Source: CBDAQR01 sp965199055 | GTDB lineage: Bacteria; Pseudomonadota; Gammaproteobacteria; Pseudomonadales; Halieaceae | DNA: 64,000 nucleotides | Direction of reading: 5' to 3' | NCBI GenBank assembly: GCA_965199055.1 | Contig: CBDAQR010000004.1 | Location: 186,001 to 250,000, forward strand | Shown: positions 50,080 through 58,614 of the stretch, piece by piece | Layout of the letters: each line of letters starts with the position of its first letter | Position numbering within the stretch: the stretch's first letter is position 1 | The notes under the pieces: model-generated | The model's database searches: none | What the model was told of the DNA's origin: nothing | The model's input: the letters and a program-made list of their open reading frames with translations, nothing else | Program-made: the position numbers and the translations under genes

Positions 50080-50862
50080 ATGAGCAAGGAATCAGATTCG
50101 ACTCCCAGTCTCCACAATGTGCGCGAGCTCGACAAGGGTCAGGGTGTCAGCTTCGTCGTCAATGACGATTACAGTCATTTCCGCGGACATCGGGCTGTGC
50201 TCGTGGGAATACACGAACTACGCCAATTGGTACCTATGCTGCCGCTAGTGCTTGCGCGGCTGGACGATGAGTGGAGGCTTATGGGAATTACGGGTTTTGC
50301 TAAGACACGTAACTTACTGGTCGGCCCCCAAGGGCAATGGGTTGGGTTCTACGTACCGGAACGCTGGCGTTTCAGTCCGTTGAAGCTGATACCTGGCGAT
50401 GACGCGCCGGAGCTCGGCTATACCGACCACAACCTGAGATTGTTTCCGGGTGGCCAGGATACGCTTATCGATGCGAACGGCAATACTACCGAGCGCTATC
50501 ACAATATCCGAGAGCGATTGCTGGTACATGTGCGCAGTCGTCAAATGGTGCAAGTCGCTGCCAATACGCTCGAGGAAAAAGGCCTTCTGGCAGAGATTGC
50601 GGAGGAAACCCCATTGCGTATTCCGGGCCTCGGGGATGTGTACCAGTGCAACATGCAGGACTTCCCTGATTTGGAGGGTGACGACCTGCAGGAGCTGAAG
50701 CAGTCCGGCGCTCTCAATCTCGCCTTTGCGATGCACTACGCCAATATCAACGTAAAGAAATTTAATCGAATGCTGCGAGGCCGACAGTCCGCGAAGGTAG
50801 ATGAGGATGTGGTAGAGGCGCTGGCAGACGTGGAAGAATTCTCCTTCAATTTTGACGACTAG
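50080..50862 (+). CDS. SapC family protein
   Basis: A 260-residue SapC-family protein, beginning one base after the sulfotransferase stop. The pattern PMLPLVLARLDDEWRLMGI, then NLLVGPQGQWVGFYVPERWRFSPL, then LRLFPGGQDTLIDANG matches the SapC domain named for a gene in the Campylobacter fetus S-layer (sap) locus. The biochemical activity of SapC is not established. No signal peptide is visible, so the protein is probably cytoplasmic. Its presence beside a T1SS-exported, S-layer-like protein independently supports a surface-layer interpretation of the locus. Confidence 0.85.
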   Translation: MSKESDSTPSLHNVRELDKGQGVSFVVNDDYSHFRGHRAVLVGIHELRQLVPMLPLVLARLDDEWRLMGITGFAKTRNLLVGPQGQWVGFYVPERWRFSPLKLIPGDDAPELGYTDHNLRLFPGGQDTLIDANGNTTERYHNIRERLLVHVRSRQMVQVAANTLEEKGLLAEIAEETPLRIPGLGDVYQCNMQDFPDLEGDDLQELKQSGALNLAFAMHYANINVKKFNRMLRGRQSAKVDEDVVEALADVEEFSFNFDD

Positions 50863-50907
50863 AGTCGGACATCCAATTAGTAACGTTACAAAACATGAGG
50901 AATTATC

Positions 50908-51102
50908 ATGAGTGAAGAAGCAAAAATTACCATTGACGGCAAAGAGTATGCTGCTGCCGACCTTTCCGATCAGGTTAAAGCAGAATTAATCAGCATGCGG
51001 GCTGCGGAACAGGAGCTGGCACGCCTGCAGACGCTGGTCGCGATTACACAGACAGCGCGCAATTCTTATGCACGCTCAATCAAGGAAGCACTAGAGCAGT
51101 AG
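50908..51102 (+). CDS. Small DUF6447-like protein
   Basis: A 64-residue acidic protein with a good ribosome site (gagga before the ATG). It begins with a beta-hairpin-like ITIDGKEYAAADLSDQVK and continues as one long amphipathic helix ending SYARSIKEALEQ. This two-part pattern matches small proteins annotated DUF6447, commonly near sulfotransferase/TPR genes in marine bacteria by my recollection. It is cytoplasmic with unknown function; the helix could mediate dimerisation or binding to a partner such as the TPR protein two genes upstream. Confidence 0.75.
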   Translation: MSEEAKITIDGKEYAAADLSDQVKAELISMRAAEQELARLQTLVAITQTARNSYARSIKEALEQ

Positions 51103-51155
51103 TCCTGGTGATTATTGTTTGATGGAGGGCCTATGCGGCTCTCTTGTGCCGCGTA

Positions 51156-52334
51156 GTGACACTAGTGCCAGCGTCTCCGATAAGAGTCTTACACGTCTAC
51201 CGAACCTTCTTCCCTGACACCCAAGGGGGGTTGGAAGAGGTGATTCGTCAGATATGCTTGAATACGCAGTCGCACGGCATCGAGAGCCGTGTGTTTGCGC
51301 TCAGCCGAGATGCCGTACCAGCTGAGATTGTTGTCGACGGGATCAACGTGGTGCGTGTTCCGCTGGCGTTTGAGGTTGCTTCCTGTGGTTTCTGCTTCGC
51401 CGGTATACGCAGTTTTCGAGAGCAGGTCGAATGGGCCGACATTGTGCACTACCACTTTCCCTGGCCCTGGGGCGATGTCATGCACGGGCTCGCGGGTCGG
51501 AATGTGCCCACGGTCGTAACCTATCATTCCGATATCGTCAGACAACAATTACTACAGCATTTCTATCGGCCTTTGATGTTCCGGTTTCTCGACGCTGCCA
51601 GGGCGATTGTGGCCACCTCGCCAAACTACTTTGCCACCAGCGACATACTGCCGCGTTTTCAGGAGAAGGTAGAGGTCATACCGATCGGTATTGAGGAGAA
51701 TTGTTATCCCTCAGAGGCCGAGGTGGACGCGGTGATGAATGAAGTGCGCAGTGAGTACGGCGAGGATTTCTTCCTCTTCGTTGGCGTGCTGCGTTACTAC
51801 AAGGGGCTGCATATATTGCTCGAGGCGGCGCGAGCTGCCAGCTACCCGATTGTGATTGTGGGGGCCGGTCCCGTGGAGCAGGAGTTGCGTCGGCAGGCGG
51901 CAGAAATTGGCCTCGATAATGTGCATTTTGCGGGCTATGTGCAGGAGGCTCAGAAGATGGCGCTCTATCGGCTCTGCCGAGGCGTGGTGTTCCCTTCCTA
52001 TCTGCGTGCAGAAGCCTTTGGCGTCACCCTGCTTGAGGGTGCGATGAACGCCAAGCCGCTGATCTCTGCAGAGATCGGTTCTGGCACTAGTTTTATTAAC
52101 ATCGATCGTGAAACCGGTCTCGTGGTGCCGCCGGGTTGTCCCTTGGCGTTGCGTGAGGCGATGGATTACTTGTACTACAACCCCGATTCGGCACGTGCCA
52201 TGGGTGTTAAGGCCAGGCAGCGCTATGAGACCTGTTTTACGGGGGCCATAATGGGCGCCCAATATGCGCAGTCTTATCGTAAGGCGCTTAAAACGCAACC
52301 CTCCTCATTTACAGCGCAGGCCGCTGAGTCCTAA
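51156..52334 (+). CDS. GT4-family glycosyltransferase
   Basis: A GT-B enzyme of about 392 residues. N-terminal RVLHVYRTFFPDTQGGLEEVIRQI with the GGxE loop; C-terminal domain with FVGVLRYYKGLHILLEAAR (about 208-226), VIVGAGPVEQELRRQA and SYLRAEAFGVTLLEGAMNAKPLIS (about 281-303) bearing the E-x7-E pair. No ATG is available near the conserved start; GTG at 51156 or 51165 is likely, TTG at 51144 possible. Resembles mannosyltransferases of lipopolysaccharide clusters. The gene is followed directly (no gap) by another GT4 gene. Confidence 0.86.
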   Translation: MTLVPASPIRVLHVYRTFFPDTQGGLEEVIRQICLNTQSHGIESRVFALSRDAVPAEIVVDGINVVRVPLAFEVASCGFCFAGIRSFREQVEWADIVHYHFPWPWGDVMHGLAGRNVPTVVTYHSDIVRQQLLQHFYRPLMFRFLDAARAIVATSPNYFATSDILPRFQEKVEVIPIGIEENCYPSEAEVDAVMNEVRSEYGEDFFLFVGVLRYYKGLHILLEAARAASYPIVIVGAGPVEQELRRQAAEIGLDNVHFAGYVQEAQKMALYRLCRGVVFPSYLRAEAFGVTLLEGAMNAKPLISAEIGSGTSFINIDRETGLVVPPGCPLALREAMDYLYYNPDSARAMGVKARQRYETCFTGAIMGAQYAQSYRKALKTQPSSFTAQAAES

Positions 52335-53450
52335 GTGCTTCGAATCGCTGTTGATGCGCGCCCGCTGGCGCACCCGCAAACCGGTATTGGACGCTATACG
52401 GAATCGCTATTGAAGCGTCTGGTAGAGAGCGGACACCAATGGTTTTTGTACAGCGACCGGGCCCTCGCCCTGCGTTTTCCGGTGGACGATCACGTCCAGT
52501 TGCGGCAAGGTCACTCTCGCCCCGGCAGCCCGCTCAGTCTTGTGTTCACCCAAATGGTATTTCCCCGCTGGGCTCGCGGTGACTGCGTGGACTTGTTCTG
52601 GTCCCCGCGTCACCACTTGCCCCTGCGATTGCCGCCGGGAATGCGCAGTGTGGTGACGGTTCACGACCTGGTCTGGAAGCGGTATCCCGAGACAATGCGG
52701 CCGCTCAATCGAATGCTGGAACAAAGCCTGATGGGGCCATCCCTGCGGCGAGCAGACGGGGTGATCGCGGTGTCAGATTTTACGTCGGGCGAATTGGATG
52801 CGGTGTACCCGGAATTGAGTGCGACACGCGCCACCATACTGGAAGCGGCTGACGGTGACGTTGCCGATTACGAGGTAGATTTTCCGTTGCCTACCAAGCC
52901 CTTTTTTCTCTTCGTGGGTACGCCCGAGCCGCGCAAGAACCTGCAGCGATTGCTGCAGGCATTCGCAAATGCGCGGCAGCGAGGTTTACAACACCAGTTG
53001 GTGATCGCAGGCGCCGGCGGTTGGGGTTCGCATCAGCTGGATAAGCAGGTGGCGGAACTATCCCTAGAAGGCAGTGTGGTGCTTAGGGGGCGCGTCAGCG
53101 ATGCCGAACTTGGTGCTTTGTATCGCGCAAGCACGGCGTTGGTGATGCCTTCGCTCTACGAGGGCTTTGGCTTGCCTGTTCTCGAAGCGATGAAGGCCGG
53201 TGTCCCCAGCATTGTCAGTCGAGACAGTTCTCTGCCGGAAGTCGCCGGCGATGCGGGTTTGCTGGTCGACCCGTCGTCGATATCGAGTATCGCCGATGCC
53301 ATCCTCGAACTGGCGATAAATCCGGATTTGCTCGATACATTACGAGCAAAGGCACGTGAACGCGCACCTCGATTCAGTTGGGATACTGCAGCCAGAGAAA
53401 CGCTCGCGTTTTTAACGCAGGTTGCGAATAGGGCTACCGGACATGTTTGA
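52335..53450 (+). CDS. GT4-family glycosyltransferase
   Basis: A 371-residue GT-B enzyme starting at GTG on the base after the previous stop. N-terminal RIAVDARPLAHPQTGIGRYT is a WbpZ/rhamnosyl-mannosyl-type start; the C-terminal domain has FVGTPEPRKNLQRLLQAF (about 194-211), ALVMPSLYEGFGLPVLEAMKAGVPSI (about 271-296) and RDSSLPEVAGDAG. It has the same domain order as the glycosyltransferase at 35320. Eight bases overlap the permease gene that follows. Confidence 0.87.
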   Translation: MLRIAVDARPLAHPQTGIGRYTESLLKRLVESGHQWFLYSDRALALRFPVDDHVQLRQGHSRPGSPLSLVFTQMVFPRWARGDCVDLFWSPRHHLPLRLPPGMRSVVTVHDLVWKRYPETMRPLNRMLEQSLMGPSLRRADGVIAVSDFTSGELDAVYPELSATRATILEAADGDVADYEVDFPLPTKPFFLFVGTPEPRKNLQRLLQAFANARQRGLQHQLVIAGAGGWGSHQLDKQVAELSLEGSVVLRGRVSDAELGALYRASTALVMPSLYEGFGLPVLEAMKAGVPSIVSRDSSLPEVAGDAGLLVDPSSISSIADAILELAINPDLLDTLRAKARERAPRFSWDTAARETLAFLTQVANRATGHV

Positions 53451-54678
53451 TTGGCGGCAGATTCTCAATCGACGCATGCTGATCTGCATATTCACCGGCT
53501 TTTCTTCCGGACTTCCCTTTTTCGTTGTGATTCAGATGATGCCCATCTGGCTGCGCGAAGGGGGCGTCAGCCTCGCGGACATCGGTCTATTCTCGCTGGT
53601 GGGTGTGCCTTACGTGCTCAAGTTTGCCTGGGCGCCGCTAATGGACCGCTATATACCGCCTTTCCTCGGACGTCGCCGCGGCTGGATGTTGGTAACACAA
53701 GTGGCTTTGTTGCTCAGCATTGGCTTAATGGGCATGTTTTCCCCAGAGCGCTCTCTGGCAACTATCACGGCGCTAGCGGTCATTTTGGTGCTGGCTAGCG
53801 CCAGCCAGGATATCGCCCTGGACGCCTACCGTAGGGAAATTCTGCCAGATCGGGAACTGGGCCTGGGAAACGCTTTGCATGTGCAGACCTACCGCCTGGC
53901 GGGTCTAATCCCCGGTGGGCTGTCCCTGATCCTGGCTGACTTGCTGCCCTGGGAAGCTGTGTTCTGGATTACCGCCGCTTGTATGTTGCTGGGTCTGGGT
54001 TTGAGCGTTCTAGCGGCAGAACCCGACTCAGAACTGCCGGAGGCTGGCGGTCTGGTGGAGGCGGTGGTTGCTCCCTTTCAGGAGTACTGGGTACGGCGCG
54101 GCTGGCAAGGGGTGTTACTCGTATTCAGCTTTCTGTTTCTCTATAAGCTCGGTGACAGCATGGCCACAGCACTGTCATCGGTGTTCTATCGAGATCTCGG
54201 TTTCACCAAAACGGAAATCGGGCTGGTTGCCAAGAACGCCGCGCTCTGGCCATCGATAATCGGCGGGTTGCTGGGCGGCGTTCTCATGCTGCGCATCGGC
54301 ATTAACCGGGCACTCTGGTTGTTCGGCGTGGTGCAGTTGGTATCCATTCTTGGATTTGCCTGGTTGGCCTCTGTGGGCCCGGTACTGTGGATGCTGGCAG
54401 TGGTGATCGGATTTGAGTATTTGGGCGTGGGGCTCGGTACTGCTGCCTTCGTCGCCTTTATAGCCCGCGAAACCAGCAAGACCTTCGCGGCGACGCAAAT
54501 GGCGTTGTTTACGGCGATTACTGCCATACCGCGTACTTTCGCCAACGCGTCCACCGGGTTTATTGTTGAAGCCGTGGGGTGGGTACAGTTTTTCTTGCTA
54601 TGCGCGCTTATTGCGGTGCCAGGAATGTTGCTGTTGTTTCGTGTCGCGCCCTGGAATGAGCGTGATACTCAATCGTAA
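53443..54678 (+). CDS. ampG: AmpG-like MFS permease
   Basis: A 411-residue major facilitator with about 12 membrane segments. The N-terminus FSSGLPFFVVIQMMPIWLREGGV, SLVGVPYVLKFAWAPLMDRYIPPFLGRRRGWML and SASQDIALDAYRREIL is the AmpG signature (anhydromuropeptide import for peptidoglycan recycling). E. coli AmpG is longer (491, 14 segments); the 12-segment form is common in other gammaproteobacteria. ATG 53443 sits inside the end of the glycosyltransferase gene, so translation is coupled. Whether it imports muropeptides or some other saccharide in this setting is open. Confidence 0.88.
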   Translation: MFDWRQILNRRMLICIFTGFSSGLPFFVVIQMMPIWLREGGVSLADIGLFSLVGVPYVLKFAWAPLMDRYIPPFLGRRRGWMLVTQVALLLSIGLMGMFSPERSLATITALAVILVLASASQDIALDAYRREILPDRELGLGNALHVQTYRLAGLIPGGLSLILADLLPWEAVFWITAACMLLGLGLSVLAAEPDSELPEAGGLVEAVVAPFQEYWVRRGWQGVLLVFSFLFLYKLGDSMATALSSVFYRDLGFTKTEIGLVAKNAALWPSIIGGLLGGVLMLRIGINRALWLFGVVQLVSILGFAWLASVGPVLWMLAVVIGFEYLGVGLGTAAFVAFIARETSKTFAATQMALFTAITAIPRTFANASTGFIVEAVGWVQFFLLCALIAVPGMLLLFRVAPWNERDTQS

Positions 54679-54722
54679 ATCAGGCACTGCATTATGGCGC
54701 TCTGCGGATGCGCAGTGATCGA

Positions 54723-55073
54723 CTAAGTCGTTGGCCACCAGAACGCTTTCGAGCTGATACGGCCGTTGTCGTTGAAAGTCACCCCTTCTGATTTGAGCCG
54801 GCGACGCTGTTCGCGGTAGCCGCGGGAACCCACCGGCATCGAAATCTTACCCTGGCTGTTAATGACCCTGTGCCAGGGGATTTTCGTGTCGCGAGGCAGG
54901 TATCGCAATGCCCAGGCGGTTTGACGGGCGCCGTTGGGGATGCCGGCCAGTTTGGCCACGACACCATAGCTGCAAACGCTCCCAGCCGGTATCGCAGCAA
55001 TTACCTGCCAAATGCGTTGTTTACGCTCCGCCTGCTGTTCTGCGGTTTGTGACTTAGAGCCGGATCCCGCCAT
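54723..55073 (-). CDS. Alkyltransferase-like (Atl/MGMT C-terminal domain) protein
   Basis: A 116-residue protein with the MGMT DNA-binding fold: IWQVIAAIPAGSVCSYGVVAKLAG, ARQTAWALRY (arginine finger region) and PWHRVINSQGKIS. In methyltransferases the motif is PCHRV; here tryptophan replaces the acceptor cysteine, the mark of Atl proteins, which bind O6-alkylguanine and hand it to nucleotide excision repair. The ATG at 55073 gives a start typical of the family and overlaps the upstream SDR gene by 20 bases. Convergent with the AmpG-like gene. Confidence 0.88.
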   Translation of the reverse strand: MAGSGSKSQTAEQQAERKQRIWQVIAAIPAGSVCSYGVVAKLAGIPNGARQTAWALRYLPRDTKIPWHRVINSQGKISMPVGSRGYREQRRRLKSEGVTFNDNGRISSKAFWWPTT

Positions 55074-55815
55074 CCGTCTCGATAACGCGGCCGGTAATGT
55101 AGTCGTTCTCAAACAGGAACACCGCTGTGTGGGCAATTTCTTCTGGCTGACCCACCCGGCCCAGCGGAATCTGTGCTTCCATCTTGGCCAGTGCTTCCGG
55201 TTTCATGCTGGCGATCATCTCGGTACCGACGAAACCGGGAGCAATGGCGGCCGCGCGGATACCGTAGCGTGCCAGCTCTTTGGCCCAACTGACGGCCATC
55301 GTGGCTACTCCGCTCTTGGCTGCGGAATAGTTGGTCTGGCCCATGTTGCCGGCTCTAGATACCGAAGAAATATTGATGATCAAGCCCTTGCTGCCCAGCT
55401 CAATCATTTTGACTGCGGCTTCGCGGCCGCAGAGGAATACACCTGTGAGGTTAACATCGATCACGGCCTGCCACTCGGCCAGGCTCATAGTTTTGACGAT
55501 CTCCCCGTCCTTCACCTTGACCAGCATGCCATCGCGAAGAATGCCGGCATTATTGACCAAGCCATCCAGGGCGCCGAAGTCGGCAACGACCTGGCTGAAC
55601 AGGCTGACGACGTCCTCTTCATTAGCAACATTGGCCACGTAGCCTTTGCCCTCGCCGCCGGCATCGCGGCACAGTTGCGAGGACTCATCCAGCTTTTCCT
55701 GATTGAGGTCGACTAACGCGAGCTTTGCGCCGCGGGCGGCGAGCCCTAAAGCGATGGCGCGGCCCAAGCCCTGGCCGCCGCCGGTGACCACGATTACCTT
55801 GTCTTTCAAATCCAT
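55054..55815 (-). CDS. FabG-like short-chain dehydrogenase/reductase
   Basis: A 253-residue classical SDR: TGGGQGLGRAIALGLA (nucleotide loop, about 11-26), NNAGILRDGML (about 89), catalytic Ser in INISSVSRAG and YSAAKSG (Tyr/Lys about 166/170), ending TGRVIETDGGIRL. FabG-type 3-oxoacyl reductase activity is the default call; the insertion KVKDGEIVKTMSLAEW near 100-115 is slightly unusual. Its stop region overlaps the Atl gene start, forming a two-gene minus-strand unit divergent from fxsA. Confidence 0.88.
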   Translation of the reverse strand: MDLKDKVIVVTGGGQGLGRAIALGLAARGAKLALVDLNQEKLDESSQLCRDAGGEGKGYVANVANEEDVVSLFSQVVADFGALDGLVNNAGILRDGMLVKVKDGEIVKTMSLAEWQAVIDVNLTGVFLCGREAAVKMIELGSKGLIINISSVSRAGNMGQTNYSAAKSGVATMAVSWAKELARYGIRAAAIAPGFVGTEMIASMKPEALAKMEAQIPLGRVGQPEEIAHTAVFLFENDYITGRVIETDGGIRL

Positions 55816-55908
55816 GCCCTGTTCCCTGAGTAGAATTAGCCGCAGAATAGTACACGATAGTTGCCTTGCTGGCTTGATTTACGCGCTTTTGGCCTCATAG
55901 TGTGGGGT

Positions 55909-56379
55909 ATGCCCTGGATTTTCCTGTTACTGCCCTGGTTGGAGCTGTGGACCCTTATTGAGCTGGGTGCTGCGACGTCGGCCCTCACAGCATTGGCCTG
56001 GGTGGCTGTGTCGCTGGTGCTCGGCGTTGGCCTTATTCGTCGGCAGGGGGAGGGCATGCTACGCCGCATTCAGGAGCAGCAGGCGACTGGCGGTTTTTTC
56101 AGTCCACAATGGATGATGGACGATCTTGCGCTGGTAGGGTCAGGCTTGTTGCTGATGGTTCCCGGCCTCATCACCGACACCCTGGCGGTTGTTTTCGCCA
56201 TAGCCCCCCTGCGGCGCCTGCTCGTGCGCAGCTTGGGTATACGGAGCGTCGACACAGGCCACTACTCGGGCCAGTTTACGGTTGAGGGCGAATATGAAGT
56301 GGAGGCAGCAGATACCCGGGCGCAAGATTCTTCACAGCCTGGAAACTCGCGCCCACAAGACCCACCGCAGTTGCCCTAA
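55909..56379 (+). CDS. fxsA: FxsA family membrane protein
   Basis: A 156-residue inner-membrane protein. Start at ATG 55909 gives PWIFLLLPWLELWTLIELG, the typical FxsA opening; a frame back to 55861 adds unlikely residues. Hydrophobic segments are at about 2-20, 25-45 and 75-100, followed by a charged, disordered tail. In E. coli, FxsA overproduction lifts phage T7 exclusion by F plasmid. It lies next to groES-groEL, an association common in proteobacteria. No direct role in folding is known. Confidence 0.9.
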   Translation: MPWIFLLLPWLELWTLIELGAATSALTALAWVAVSLVLGVGLIRRQGEGMLRRIQEQQATGGFFSPQWMMDDLALVGSGLLLMVPGLITDTLAVVFAIAPLRRLLVRSLGIRSVDTGHYSGQFTVEGEYEVEAADTRAQDSSQPGNSRPQDPPQLP

Positions 56380-56418
56380 TCGGCCGTCTTCGAACGCCCA
56401 TTTCACGGGTTTTCTTGC

Positions 56419-56446
56419 TTGACTCTGGCGCTTTCCTGACTATGAT
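56419..56446 (+). promoter_or_regulatory. groES-groEL sigma70-type promoter
   Basis: TTGACT, 16 bases, TATGAT at 56441-56446, each element one base from consensus. The -10 shares its last T with the first CIRCE operator, so repressor binding would cover the transcription start. I see no convincing sigma32-type -35/-10 pair in the same region. Confidence 0.7.
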
Positions 56447-56472
56447 TAGCACTCTCGCTGGGAGAGTGCTAG
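56446..56472. promoter_or_regulatory. CIRCE operator 1 (HrcA site)
   Basis: TTAGCACTC, nine bases, GAGTGCTAG: one mismatch from the CIRCE consensus (last A is G). Located between the -10 element and the groES start, it should bind the heat-shock repressor HrcA. Confidence 0.9.
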
Positions 56473-56495
56473 CACTCTTCAGAGAAAAGTGCTAA
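56469..56495. promoter_or_regulatory. CIRCE operator 2 (overlapping HrcA site)
   Basis: CTAGCACTC, nine bases, AAGTGCTAA: a second CIRCE-like repeat with two mismatches overall. It shares the four bases CTAG with operator 1, so the two 27-bp sites overlap end to end. Tandem overlapping CIRCE elements are unusual. Confidence 0.75.
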
Positions 56496-56594
56496 TCACC
56501 CTTGAAAAGGGGCAAATTAGCCCTATATCGAGGACACCTGATCAAAAAACCGATGATCGGGTGAGAGAACTCACATATTTGGAGATAGATACAC

Positions 56595-56885
56595 ATGAAT
56601 ATCCGTCCGTTGTACGACCGCGTTGTCGTCCGTCGTAACGCAGAGGAAGAAACCACCGCCGGTGGCATCGTGCTGCCCGGTTCCGCCAAGGAAAAGCCCA
56701 ATCAGGGCGAAGTGGTTGCAGTCGGCGAAGGCAAGTCACTGGATAACGGCGAAATCCGTCCGCTGGCTGTCAAAGTAGGCGACACGGTTGTTTTCGGCCA
56801 GTACGCCGGCAGCAACACCATCGAGATCGATGGTGAAGAACTGATCATCATGGGTGAGAGCGAGATTTTCGCCGTCGTTGAGTAA
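56595..56885 (+). CDS. groES: Co-chaperonin GroES
   Basis: The 96-residue heptameric lid of the GroEL folding chamber. MNIRPLYDRVVVRR at the start, the mobile loop EEETTAGGIVLPGSAKEKP (about 17-35) and the roof hairpin near 50 are all standard. A ggaga ribosome site precedes the ATG. Followed after 55 bases by groEL; controlled by the CIRCE region about 100-150 bases upstream. Confidence 0.97.
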   Translation: MNIRPLYDRVVVRRNAEEETTAGGIVLPGSAKEKPNQGEVVAVGEGKSLDNGEIRPLAVKVGDTVVFGQYAGSNTIEIDGEELIIMGESEIFAVVE

Positions 56886-56940
56886 CGGCTAGTTCCTCCC
56901 CACAAGATTTAACACATAGCTACTGTTAAGGATTTAAATC

Positions 56941-58593
56941 ATGGCAGCAAAAGGCGTATTTTTTGGCGACGACGCGCGTTCACGTATGCTGAACGGCGTA
57001 AACGTACTCGCCGATGCCGTTAAGGCAACCCTGGGCCCCAAAGGCCGTAACGTAATTCTGGACAAGTCCTTCGGCGCACCGACCGTCACTAAAGATGGTG
57101 TTTCTGTGGCCAAAGAAATCGAACTGAAAGACAAGTTCGAAAACATGGGCGCGCAAATGGTCAAGGAAGTCGCTTCCCAGGCCTCTGACGCTGCCGGTGA
57201 TGGCACCACCACGGCGACGGTTCTGGCCCAGTCCATTCTTAACGAAGGCCTCAAGTCTGTGGCCGCAGGTATGAACCCGATGGACCTGAAGCGTGGCATC
57301 GACAAGGCCGTTGCTGCAGCTGTTGAGAAAATCCAGGAAGCCTCTACTCCCTGTGAAGACAGCAAGGCGATCGCGCAGGTCGGCACCATCTCCGCCAACT
57401 CCGATTCCCAGGTCGGCGACATCATCGCCGAGGCCATGGAAAAGGTCGGTAAAGAAGGTGTTATCACCGTTGAGGAGGGTTCAGGCCTCGAAAACGAGCT
57501 GGACGTGGTTGAAGGCATGCAGTTTGACCGCGGTTACCTCTCTCCCTACTTCATCAACAACCAGGAAAGCATGAGCGCCGACGTTGAAGCGCCCTTCATC
57601 CTGCTGGTCGACAAGAAGATCTCCAACATCCGTGAACTGCTGCCACTGCTGGAGCAGGTTGCCAAGGCATCCAAGCCGCTGGTGATCATCGCCGAAGACG
57701 TCGAAGGCGAAGCACTGGCTACGCTGGTGGTAAACAACATGCGCGGTATTGTTAAAGTCGCTGCCTGTAAGGCACCGGGCTTCGGTGATCGTCGCAAGGC
57801 CATGCTGCAAGATATCGCTATCCTGACGGGCGGTACCGTGATCTCTGAAGAAGTGGGTCTCGACCTTGAGTCTGCGTCTCTGGAGCACCTGGGTCAGGCC
57901 AAGCGTGTGACCATGGACAAGGACAACAGCACCATCATCGATGGCGCTGGCGACGGCGATGCCATTACGGCGCGCGTTAGCGAAATCCGTGTTCAGATCG
58001 AAAACACGTCTTCTGACTACGATCGTGAGAAGCTGCAGGAGCGCGTTGCCAAGCTGGCCGGCGGTGTTGCAGTGATCAAGGTTGGCGCTGCCACCGAGAT
58101 CGAAATGAAAGAAAAGAAAGCCCGCGTTGAAGACGCTCTGCACGCGACCCGCGCAGCAGTTGAAGAAGGTGTGGTAGCTGGTGGTGGTGTGGCACTGGTT
58201 CGCGCAGTGCAGGCTATTGGTGAACTGCATGGCGACAACGAAGACCAGAACCACGGTATCGCCGCTGCACTGCGTGCCATGGAAGGTCCGCTGCGCCAGA
58301 TCGTTGACAATGCTGGTGACGAAGCTTCTGTTGTTCTGAACAACGTGAAGAATGATGGCACCGGTAACTACGGCTACAACGCTGCAACTTCCGAGTACGG
58401 CGATATGATCGAGATGGGAATTCTCGACCCGGCCAAGGTAACGCGTACTGCACTGCAGGCTGCGGGTTCAGTAGCGGCGCTGATGATCACCACCGAAGTG
58501 ATGGTTGCCGACGCACCGGAAGATAACGCCGGTGGCGGTGCGCCCGCAATGCCTGATATGGGCGGCATGGGCGGCATGGGCGGCATGATGTAA
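56941..58593 (+). CDS. groEL: Chaperonin GroEL
   Basis: The 550-residue chaperonin subunit. ATP-binding signatures DGTTTATVLAQSIL (about 87-100) and the GGG of VVAGGGVALVRA are intact, and the C-terminus is the usual GGMGGMGGMM tail. Length is normal. Single copy in the window. The RBS is aaggat. An intrinsic terminator follows at 58615. Confidence 0.98.
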   Translation: MAAKGVFFGDDARSRMLNGVNVLADAVKATLGPKGRNVILDKSFGAPTVTKDGVSVAKEIELKDKFENMGAQMVKEVASQASDAAGDGTTTATVLAQSILNEGLKSVAAGMNPMDLKRGIDKAVAAAVEKIQEASTPCEDSKAIAQVGTISANSDSQVGDIIAEAMEKVGKEGVITVEEGSGLENELDVVEGMQFDRGYLSPYFINNQESMSADVEAPFILLVDKKISNIRELLPLLEQVAKASKPLVIIAEDVEGEALATLVVNNMRGIVKVAACKAPGFGDRRKAMLQDIAILTGGTVISEEVGLDLESASLEHLGQAKRVTMDKDNSTIIDGAGDGDAITARVSEIRVQIENTSSDYDREKLQERVAKLAGGVAVIKVGAATEIEMKEKKARVEDALHATRAAVEEGVVAGGGVALVRAVQAIGELHGDNEDQNHGIAAALRAMEGPLRQIVDNAGDEASVVLNNVKNDGTGNYGYNAATSEYGDMIEMGILDPAKVTRTALQAAGSVAALMITTEVMVADAPEDNAGGGAPAMPDMGGMGGMGGMM

Positions 58594-58614
58594 GCTAGTC
58601 CTTGCGCTGTAACG

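Noticed and set aside
51133..51156. Seven-codon ATG ORF before the GT4 gene at 51156 as a leader peptide
   Set aside because: Too short, no ribosome site, and it ends at once in TAG; most likely chance.
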